From Flavobacterium sp. UBA6195 (GTDB lineage Bacteria > Bacteroidota > Bacteroidia > Flavobacteriales > Flavobacteriaceae), in NCBI RefSeq assembly GCF_002422095.1, contig NZ_DITB01000002.1, forward strand, positions 1 through 8,005: a stretch of DNA of 8,005 nucleotides, written 5' to 3'. The notes under the pieces are model-generated. The model worked only from the letters and a program-made list of their open reading frames with translations. It did no database searches and was not told where the DNA came from. A program made the position numbers and the translations under genes. Shown here piece after piece: positions 1 through 5,435 of this stretch (positions within the stretch are counted from its first letter, which is position 1; every line of letters begins with the position of its first letter).

Positions 1-81
1 CTTATATGTTTAAAATTCAAGTTCAAATTCAAGTTCAATTTTCAAATTTGTCATTGTTCTTGAACTTGTCCTTGCTCTTGA
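1..81. repeat. Hexamer-based tandem and inverted repeat downstream of gcvT
   Basis: Two perfect adjacent copies of the 12-mer AAATTCAAGTTC lie at 13-24 and 25-36, followed by decayed six-base variants up to the gcvT stop codon. CAAGTTCAA occurs at 18-26 and 30-38, and its reverse complement TTGAACTTG lies at 60-68, so a 9-bp stem can form in two alternative registers. On the gcvT transcript the arms come right after the stop codon, and the region could act as a weak terminator or as a 3' stabilising hairpin. The U-tract is poor (AATTT). The left end is cut by the window edge, so the total length is unknown. Confidence 0.6.
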
Positions 82-1164
82 CTATTTCTTGTAAAATGGC
101 ATTTTAACCACTTTCGCTTTAATATCTTTATTTCTAATTCTAATATAAATTTCAGAATCTGGTGTAGCTAAAGCCGTTGGAACATATCCCATTCCAATAG
201 CAATTCCCATAGAAGGTGATTGTGTTCCAGAAGTAACAACTCCCACAATATTTCCATTAGCATCAGCAATTTCGTAATCGTGACGAGGAATTCCTCTTTC
301 TACCATTTCGAAACCAACTAATTTACGAGCAACACCTGCTTCTTTTTGTTTTTTCAAGTTTTCAGAATTTGTGAATTCTTTGTCGAATTTGGTTATCCAT
401 CCTAAACCTGCTTCTAACGGAGAAGTAGTATCGTTAATGTCGTTTCCGTATAAACAGAATCCCATTTCTAAACGTAATGTATCACGTGCTGCTAATCCGA
501 TAGGTTTGATTCCGAATGCTGCTCCTGCTTCAAAAACTTTGTTCCAAATGTACTCTGCGTCTTCGTTTTTAAAATACACTTCAAATCCTCCAGAACCAGT
601 ATAACCAGTAGCCGAAACAATTACATCGCTTTTTCCTGCAAAATCACCAATTTGGAACGTATAATAGCCCATATTTGATAAATCAATTGAGGTTAAAGAT
701 TGCATAGCTTCAGCAGCTTTTGGTCCTTGAATTGCTAATAATGAATACTCGTCAGATAAATTTTGCATGTCTACCCCTAAATCATTGTGCTCAGCAATCC
801 AATTCCAATCTTTTTCAATGTTTGAAGCATTTACCACCAACATATAGTGATTATCGGCAACTTTATAAACGATTAAATCGTCAACAATTCCACCTTCGTT
901 ATTTGGTAAACAAGAATATTGTGCTTTTCCATCAACTAATTTAGAAGCGTCATTTGAAGTTACTTTCTGAATTAAAGCCAACGCATTTTCTCCTTTTAAG
1001 AAAAATTCTCCCATGTGAGAAACGTCAAAAACACCAACGCCATTTCTAACGGTTTCGTGTTCTACATTTACTCCTTCATATTGTACCGGCATATTGTATC
1101 CTGCAAACGGAACCATTTTAGCTCCTAAACTTTCGTGAATGTGCGTTAACGCTGTATTTTTCAT
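82..1164 (-). CDS. gcvT: Aminomethyltransferase, T-protein of the glycine cleavage system
   Basis: This cytoplasmic enzyme takes the aminomethyl group carried on lipoyl H-protein, releases ammonia and passes the one-carbon unit to tetrahydrofolate as 5,10-methylene-THF. The product is 360 residues, normal for bacterial T-proteins (about 360-375). Visible family signatures are LGAKMVPFAGYNMPVQY at 14-30, GVFDVSHMGE at 44-53, GGIVDDLIVY at 91-100 (Asp96 aligns with the catalytic folate-contacting Asp), AIQGPKA at 144-150, GYTGSGGFE at 187-195 and AARDTLRLE at 225-233. The C-terminal beta-barrel region holds GIPRHDYEI and VTSGTQSPS. The ATG at 1162-1164 gives the standard N-terminus; no clear Shine-Dalgarno sequence precedes it. 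gcvP and gcvH are not in the window, and I see no glycine riboswitch in the 165-base gap upstream. It is divergent from hutH. Identification is secure. Confidence 0.97.
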   Translation of the reverse strand: MKNTALTHIHESLGAKMVPFAGYNMPVQYEGVNVEHETVRNGVGVFDVSHMGEFFLKGENALALIQKVTSNDASKLVDGKAQYSCLPNNEGGIVDDLIVYKVADNHYMLVVNASNIEKDWNWIAEHNDLGVDMQNLSDEYSLLAIQGPKAAEAMQSLTSIDLSNMGYYTFQIGDFAGKSDVIVSATGYTGSGGFEVYFKNEDAEYIWNKVFEAGAAFGIKPIGLAARDTLRLEMGFCLYGNDINDTTSPLEAGLGWITKFDKEFTNSENLKKQKEAGVARKLVGFEMVERGIPRHDYEIADANGNIVGVVTSGTQSPSMGIAIGMGYVPTALATPDSEIYIRIRNKDIKAKVVKMPFYKK

Positions 1165-1329
1165 GATTTGATGTTGTATTTTTTGAATGCGCTAATTTAT
1201 TGAAAATTCTTAAAAATGCACCCAGATTTGCCTTAAAATTTGAGAACTATTTATTTTTTGTTAATAATGCTGATAAATCTTGCATTTTAACAATTGTTTG
1301 CGGAATTTTGGACTTTTAAAATTAACCAA
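1165..1329. promoter_or_regulatory. Divergent gcvT-hutH intergenic region with a tentative hutH promoter
   Basis: This 165-base AT-rich gap must hold the 5' regions of both divergent genes. On the plus strand TTTG at 1227-1230 is followed, 21 bases later, by TATTTTTTG at 1252-1260. This resembles the Bacteroidota promoter layout (TTTG near -33, TAnnTTTG near -7) with one mismatch in the -7 box, and would give a leader of roughly 60 bases for hutH. I found no exact TAnnTTTG on the minus strand for gcvT. No riboswitch-like fold and no Shine-Dalgarno sequence was recognised. The promoter call is a weak pattern match in AT-rich DNA. Confidence 0.3.
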
Positions 1330-2832
1330 ATGGAAACTACACATTATATAAGTTCAGATTTATTGTCGATTGACATGATTAACGAGATTGTTTTTCAAGG
1401 AAAACAGTTGGCATTATCAGAGGAAGCTGTCGTAAACATTGAGAAATGTAGAAAATACTTAGACGATAAAATGAAATCAAACTCTGATCCAATTTACGGA
1501 ATTAACACCGGATTTGGTTCGTTGTGTAATGTGAAAATTTCGAATGAAAATTTATCAAAACTACAAGAAAACTTAGTAAAATCGCACGCTTGCGGAACAG
1601 GGGAGGAAGTACCTCATGAAATTGTAAAAATCATGTTGTTATTGAAAATCCAATCGTTAAGCTACGGACATTCAGGTGTTCAGTTGGTAACGGTGCAGCG
1701 TTTGATTGATTTTTATAATAATGATGTTTTACCTGTAATTTATACACAAGGTTCGTTGGGCGCTTCGGGCGATTTAGCTCCTTTAGCGCATTTGTCTTTA
1801 CCCTTATTAGGAGAAGGTGAAGTTTATGTTGATGGTTTCAGACAGCCAGCTTCAAAAGTATTAGCAAAATTTGGTTGGGAACCAATCGTTTTACAATCAA
1901 AAGAAGGATTAGCATTATTGAACGGAACGCAATTCATGAGTGCTTATGGCGTTTTCTGTTTGATTAAAGCAGAGAAAATTTCGTATTTAGCAGATGTAAT
2001 CGGAGCAGTTTCATTAGAAGGTTTTGATGGGAGAATTGAACCATTTACGGATTTGATTCACTTAGTTCGTCCTCATAAAGGTCAAGTACAAACAGCTGAA
2101 AGAATGCGCGATTTACTTGAAGATAGCGAAATCATTGCGCAACCAAAAGTACATGTTCAAGACCCATATTCTTTTAGATGTATTCCACAAGTGCATGGCG
2201 CTTCGAAAGATACGATTGATTATGTGAAAAAAGTGTTCCGTACTGAAATCAATTCGGTTACTGACAATCCAAATATTTTCGTGGGAGAAGATTTAATTAT
2301 TTCTGGTGGAAATTTCCACGGACAACCTTTAGCTTTAGCTTTAGATTTCTTAGGAATAGCATTATCAGAATTAGGAAGTATTTCGGAAAGGAGAACCTAT
2401 CAATTGATTTCTGGATTGAGAAATTTACCAGCGTTTTTAGTAAACGACCCAGGGTTGAATTCAGGTTTTATGATTCCTCAATACACAGCGGCAAGTATTG
2501 CTAGCCAAAACAAACAATTAGCAACGCCATCAAGTATTGATAGTATTGTTTCTTCAAACGGACAAGAAGATCACGTGAGTATGGGAGCAAACGCTGCAAC
2601 TAAAACCTTACGTATTGTTGAAAACGTAGAACGTATTTTGGCTATCGAATTATTAAACGGTTCGCAAGCTTTAGAATTCAGAAGACCGTTAAAATCAAGT
2701 GAATTTATTGAAAGTTTTGTAAAATCGTACAGAGAAGAAGTATCGTTTGTTTCAGAAGATCGAATTCTGCATTACGATATTGAAAAATCAGTTTCGTTTT
2801 TGAATAGTTTTCAAATTGAAATGGAAGACTAA
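1330..2832 (+). CDS. hutH: Histidine ammonia-lyase (MIO-dependent)
   Basis: This enzyme removes ammonia from L-histidine to give urocanate, the first step of histidine degradation, in the cytoplasm. The product is 500 residues, typical for the family (about 500-510). The Ala145-Ser146-Gly147 triad in GSLGASGDLAPLAH cyclises to the MIO electrophile. Other active-site positions known from Pseudomonas HAL are present: Tyr56 in YGINTGFG, His86 in SHACGTG, Asn198 in LLNGTQ, Gln277/Tyr280/Arg283 in VQDPYSFRC, Phe329 in GGNFH and Glu413 in NGQEDHVSM. The SHACG and QEDHVSM contexts favour HAL over tyrosine or phenylalanine ammonia-lyase, though only an assay settles the substrate. The ATG at 1330 gives the N-terminus METTHYIS. 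An in-frame TTG at 1294 would add 12 non-conserved residues and is rejected. hutU, hutI and hutG/ftcD are absent from this window. A strong terminator follows. Confidence 0.94.
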   Translation: METTHYISSDLLSIDMINEIVFQGKQLALSEEAVVNIEKCRKYLDDKMKSNSDPIYGINTGFGSLCNVKISNENLSKLQENLVKSHACGTGEEVPHEIVKIMLLLKIQSLSYGHSGVQLVTVQRLIDFYNNDVLPVIYTQGSLGASGDLAPLAHLSLPLLGEGEVYVDGFRQPASKVLAKFGWEPIVLQSKEGLALLNGTQFMSAYGVFCLIKAEKISYLADVIGAVSLEGFDGRIEPFTDLIHLVRPHKGQVQTAERMRDLLEDSEIIAQPKVHVQDPYSFRCIPQVHGASKDTIDYVKKVFRTEINSVTDNPNIFVGEDLIISGGNFHGQPLALALDFLGIALSELGSISERRTYQLISGLRNLPAFLVNDPGLNSGFMIPQYTAASIASQNKQLATPSSIDSIVSSNGQEDHVSMGANAATKTLRIVENVERILAIELLNGSQALEFRRPLKSSEFIESFVKSYREEVSFVSEDRILHYDIEKSVSFLNSFQIEMED

Positions 2833-2848
2833 TTGAAACTATATTATT

Positions 2849-2880
2849 AAAAAGCTCAAGGTTTCTTGAGCTTTTCTTTT
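2849..2880. terminator. Bidirectional intrinsic terminator between hutH and the DUF1304 gene
   Basis: An 11-bp perfect stem (AAAAGCTCAAG at 2850-2860, CTTGAGCTTTT at 2865-2875) closes a four-base loop. The plus strand continues CTTTT, and the minus strand reads a run of five T before AATAATATAG, so the same hairpin can stop transcription from both convergent genes. It lies 17 bases past the hutH stop, and the T-rich tail runs into the DUF1304 stop codon at 2879-2881. Confidence 0.88.
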
Positions 2881-3241
2881 ATAAAAATACGATGGTTATA
2901 ATCGCAATAATAGCTGGTAACGCTTGCACATAAAATATTTTCTTAGAAGCAGAATATGCTCCAAAAATTCCAGCAACACTCACACAACAAAGAAAAAAAA
3001 GAGCAATATTTTGGCTCCAATTTTCATCCGAAATAGCCAAAGACCATAGTAATCCTGCAGATAAAAATCCGTTATACAAACCTTGATTAGCGGCTAAAAC
3101 TTTTGTTTTTTCAAATAAATCTTCTGGGATGGTTCGGAATACTTTTTTGGCACTAGTTGTCCAAGCAAACATTTCAAGCCATAGAAAATACAGGTGAAAT
3201 AAAGCTATGATTACAATTAGAATTTTACTGATGATGTGCAT
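2879..3241 (-). CDS. DUF1304 family small integral membrane protein
   Basis: This is a 120-residue hydrophobic protein of unknown biochemical function that matches the DUF1304 family by its conserved features: a first helix ending in ALFHLYFLWLEMFAW (residues 13-27) and the NQGLYNGFL motif (52-60) at the start of helix 2. Four membrane segments are predicted by eye, at about 4-22, 50-70, 78-97 and 104-120. The loop between helices 1 and 2 is charged (KKVFRTIPEDLFEKTK) and probably cytoplasmic or at the interface. The ATG at 3239-3241 is the natural start. It follows the DUF421 gene after a 38-base very AT-rich gap and is probably the last gene of the rimK operon, though the gap could hold a separate start of transcription. 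It ends against the shared terminator. Family assignment is confident; its role is unknown. Confidence 0.85.
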   Translation of the reverse strand: MHIISKILIVIIALFHLYFLWLEMFAWTTSAKKVFRTIPEDLFEKTKVLAANQGLYNGFLSAGLLWSLAISDENWSQNIALFFLCCVSVAGIFGAYSASKKIFYVQALPAIIAIITIVFL

Positions 3242-3279
3242 AATTTTTTTATTGATTAAACTATATAATAAATTTTTTA

Positions 3280-3795
3280 TTAATTGTTTAGTTTACCTAA
3301 TGTTTTATGAATTTTCCTTTTGTGATGGGTTTGTTTTAGATTTTCATTTCCTGATATAATACTGATATTTCCATCGATTTCAAACATGGCTAATTTTACG
3401 TCTTTGTAATATTCAATTCCGTGTTCACGCATGGCTTCTTCAAGTTCTTCTGATGTAATTCCTAATCGCGCTAGGGTTTTGAATTCAGTTTTTCCGTTAT
3501 GAATTAAAATTTCTGGTTTGTCTTGCACTAATGCTTTAATAAATTTCGATTTCAACATTACTTTCTTAAAAATAGAATTGATTAAAAAAAGTGAAAAAGC
3601 AGCTATAATTCCTCCATACAACGAAGTATCAGCTCCAACCATTGCATTTTGGACGGAATTACTAATCAATAAAATCAGAATAACATCAGCTGTATTAAGT
3701 TGTGAAAGTTCTTTTTTTCCAAATATTCGCAAAGCAATTATCATAAAAAAATAAACAGCTACACTTCTTAATGTGATGTCGATATACGGATTCAT
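3280..3795 (-). CDS. DUF421 / YetF-type membrane protein
   Basis: The 171-residue protein has three N-terminal membrane segments (about 7-24, 34-52 and 59-76) followed by a soluble, probably cytoplasmic domain from about 80. Family hallmarks are RIFGKKELSQL (23-33) after helix 1, TADVILILLISN (35-46) in helix 2 and, in the soluble domain, KPEILIHNGK (93-102) and RLGITSEELEEAMREHGI (110-127) leading to VKLAMFEIDGNISII. This is the YetF/DUF421 architecture; the molecular function is not established. The C-terminus is basic (HHKRKIHKTLGK). The start ATG at 3793-3795 overlaps the TGA of the upstream GldL-like gene in an ATGA junction, which implies translational coupling and fixes the start. Confidence 0.88.
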   Translation of the reverse strand: MNPYIDITLRSVAVYFFMIIALRIFGKKELSQLNTADVILILLISNSVQNAMVGADTSLYGGIIAAFSLFLINSIFKKVMLKSKFIKALVQDKPEILIHNGKTEFKTLARLGITSEELEEAMREHGIEYYKDVKLAMFEIDGNISIISGNENLKQTHHKRKIHKTLGKLNN

Positions 3796-3974
3796 TTAAT
3801 TCTTTTAAAAACTATAACAATGAGACTTATTAAAGCAGTTGCTTCGGCGAACATTCCAATTGTTAACATGATGTTTGCACCAGGCCAATGCATGAGTTTA
3901 AACAGAGAGCCAATTATTGTTATTGCCATTCCTAACAGAAATAAAACTAATGGAACTGAATATTGCTTTTTCAT
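3792..3974 (-). CDS. 60-residue GldL-like two-helix membrane protein
   Basis: This small protein is almost entirely a membrane hairpin: helix 1 at about residues 7-25 and helix 2 at about 34-56, with a basic C-terminus (FKRIK). The segment GSLFKLMHWPGANIMLTIGMFAEA (residues 22-45) resembles the N-terminal membrane hairpin of GldL, the gliding and type 9 secretion motor subunit. Glu44 sits where, from memory, GldL has its functional transmembrane glutamate. The long cytoplasmic part of GldL is missing, so this is a GldL-hairpin homologue and not gldL itself. The start is the ATG at 3972-3974, one base after the rimK stop; an upstream in-frame TTG at 4001 would overlap rimK by 26 bases and add residues unlike the family. 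The sequence GTGGAA upstream is a possible weak ribosome site. The stop overlaps the DUF421 start. Real gene: likely. Function: unknown. Confidence 0.82.
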   Translation of the reverse strand: MKKQYSVPLVLFLLGMAITIIGSLFKLMHWPGANIMLTIGMFAEATALISLIVIVFKRIK

Positions 3975-3975
3975 A

Positions 3976-5343
3976 TTATTTCCACTTAAAGTTTTTCTCA
4001 ATGGCTTTAATCATCTCTCCAGCGATGTCTTTTTGAGTTGCGCCTTCAATTCCTTCTAATCCGGGAGAAGAATTAACTTCTAGCAACAAAGGACCTTTAG
4101 ACGAACGAATAATATCCACTCCTGCTACTTTTAAATTCATAGCTTTAGCGGCTTTAATAGCAATTCTCTTTTCATCAGAAGTAATTTTTACAACTGAGGC
4201 CGTTCCTCCCATGTGAATATTAGCTCTGAATTCTCCAGGAGCGGCTTCACGTTGCATGGCTGCTACAACTTTTCCGTCTACAACAAAGAGTCTCAAATCT
4301 TTACCATTGGCTTCTTTTATGAATTCCTGAACTAAAATATTAGCATTTAAACTCTTGAAAGCATTAATTACGGATTCAGCTGCTTTTTTAGTTTCTGCCA
4401 AAACGACACCTTTTCCTTGTGTTCCTTCTAATAATTTTACAATCAAAGGCGAACCTCCAACCATTTTAATTAAATCGTCAGTATCTAAAGGAGAGTTGGC
4501 AAATCCAGTAGTAGGAATGTCAACTCCATTGTTTAATAATAATTGTAATGAAAATAATTTATCTCTCGATTGCGTAATAGCAGAAGCATTGTTTAAAGCA
4601 AATACTTTTAAAGCTTCAAATTGACGTGTCAAAGCGCAACCATAATACGTCATGCTAGGACGAATTCTTGGAATTACGGCATCAAAATCATTCAATACTT
4701 TTCCACCACGATAATGGATTTCAGGTTTTGTAGCATCTAATTTCATGTAGCAGTACTTCAAATTTAAGAAATGCATTTCATGACCTCTTAATTCACCTGC
4801 TTCTAAAATACGTTTGTTGCTGTATAATTCAGGATTACTAGCTAATAAACCAATTTTTAATCCTTTTTTGTTTTCTGTTGCAGCGTAATAATATTCTTTA
4901 AGTTTTTCGGTTGTAGGTTGCCCTAATAAATAGCGTTTTTCAGGATCGACTAAAACACGTCCTGACATCGCTTCACGACCTAATAACATCCGGAAACCCA
5001 TTGAATCGCGATTAGTTAAAGTAACCTCAATTTCCCAAGTTTTGCCACCAATTTCAAGTTTGGTTTTAATTACATAGCGCTGTTCTCTGAAACCACTGGA
5101 ACTTTTAACTACTCTTTTGTCAATTAAAGGGGCTTCACAGTGAATAACTGCTTTTGCATTATTTTGTATAGGATTGATATCGAATTTAACCCAACTCTCG
5201 CTGTCTTTTTCAAATGTAACAATATTGATGGCGTGCAATGCTGATGTTTTTGCACCCGAGTCAACACGAGCTTTGATAGTTGGAATACCTAGAGCAGGGA
5301 AGGAGCACCATTCTTCACTTCCTACGATAACTTTGTCTTGCAT
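3976..5343 (-). CDS. rimK: RimK-type glutamate ligase fused to a retropepsin-like protease domain
   Basis: The 455-residue protein has two domains. Residues about 4-143 form a PF05618-type (Zn_protease/RimB-like) retropepsin fold: VDSGAKTSALHA (27-38) holds the Asp28-Ser29-Gly30 active-site triplet, and MLLGREAMSGRVLVDP (119-134) is the second signature. After a linker (144-160), residues about 162-453 are a complete ATP-grasp ligase closely resembling E. coli RimK (about 300 residues): NFDAVIPRI-like DFDAVIPRI (219-227), SRDKLFSLQLL (259-269), PLIVKLLEGTQGKGVVLAET (299-318), LVQEFIKEANGKDLRL (337-352) and LLEVNSSPGLEGIE (420-433), with Asp410, Glu422 and Asn424 as likely Mg-ATP ligands. Known RimK enzymes add glutamates to the C-terminus of ribosomal protein S6; that this one does so is inference. 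In Pseudomonas the protease (RimB) and RimK are separate genes in one operon; here they are one chain. It leads a tight minus-strand operon and starts at the ATG at 5341-5343. Confidence 0.93.
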   Translation of the reverse strand: MQDKVIVGSEEWCSFPALGIPTIKARVDSGAKTSALHAINIVTFEKDSESWVKFDINPIQNNAKAVIHCEAPLIDKRVVKSSSGFREQRYVIKTKLEIGGKTWEIEVTLTNRDSMGFRMLLGREAMSGRVLVDPEKRYLLGQPTTEKLKEYYYAATENKKGLKIGLLASNPELYSNKRILEAGELRGHEMHFLNLKYCYMKLDATKPEIHYRGGKVLNDFDAVIPRIRPSMTYYGCALTRQFEALKVFALNNASAITQSRDKLFSLQLLLNNGVDIPTTGFANSPLDTDDLIKMVGGSPLIVKLLEGTQGKGVVLAETKKAAESVINAFKSLNANILVQEFIKEANGKDLRLFVVDGKVVAAMQREAAPGEFRANIHMGGTASVVKITSDEKRIAIKAAKAMNLKVAGVDIIRSSKGPLLLEVNSSPGLEGIEGATQKDIAGEMIKAIEKNFKWK

Positions 5344-5406
5344 AAATGAATTGTAATTTAGAACTAATGTAGTATTTTTTTTAATACAATTATCATTTCT
5401 GCAAAT
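5344..5406 (-). promoter_or_regulatory. Leader region of the rimK operon
   Basis: This AT-rich gap between the clpC terminator and the rimK start must contain the operon's own promoter if the clpC terminator is efficient. Reading on the minus strand, a TTTG occurs just inside the gap, but I could not find a matching TAnnTTTG box at the right spacing. An imperfect palindrome, GTATT-TTTTTT-AATAC, lies at 5372-5387 and may be chance. No Shine-Dalgarno sequence precedes the ATG. Confidence 0.3.
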
Positions 5407-5435
5407 AAAAAAAAACCAAGCTTAAGAGCTTGGTT
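5407..5435 (-). terminator. Intrinsic terminator of clpC, overlapping its last codons and stop
   Basis: On the minus strand the stem AACCAAGCT (5435-5427) pairs with AGCTTGGTT (5422-5414) around a four-base loop, followed by a run of T down to 5407. The upstream arm is the coding sequence for the last residues of ClpC (Glu-Pro-Ser-Ser), and the TAA stop at 5424-5422 falls in the loop and first base of the downstream arm. A perfect 9-bp stem with a long U-tract is strong evidence of a real terminator. Confidence 0.88.

Noticed and set aside
1213..1288. Separated inverted match AAAATGCA (1213-1220) and TGCATTTT (1281-1288) between gcvT and hutH
   Set aside because: The arms are eight AT-rich bases spaced by 60 bases; this is too weak to call an operator without conservation data.
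1294..1329. Upstream TTG start for hutH adding 12 residues
   Set aside because: The added residues (MFAEFWTFKINQ) are not part of the histidine ammonia-lyase family, and the ATG at 1330 gives the normal 500-residue length.
1165..1329. Glycine riboswitch upstream of gcvT
   Set aside because: The gap is short and AT-rich, and I see none of the paired GC-rich aptamer elements expected of the tandem glycine aptamer.
1330..2832. Tyrosine ammonia-lyase, known in flavobacteria for pigment synthesis
   Set aside because: The active-site context (SHACG, QEDHVSM, VQDPYSFRC) follows histidine ammonia-lyases, and no pigment cluster genes are nearby.
3975..4001. Longer GldL-like protein from a TTG at 4001
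   Set aside because: It would overlap rimK by 26 bases and use a rare start, while the ATG at 3974 gives a clean KKQ N-terminus before the first helix.
5372..5387. Palindrome GTATT-TTTTTT-AATAC in the rimK leader as an operator or terminator
   Set aside because: The arms are only five bases with AT-dominated pairing, so the hairpin would be weak and the match is expected by chance here.
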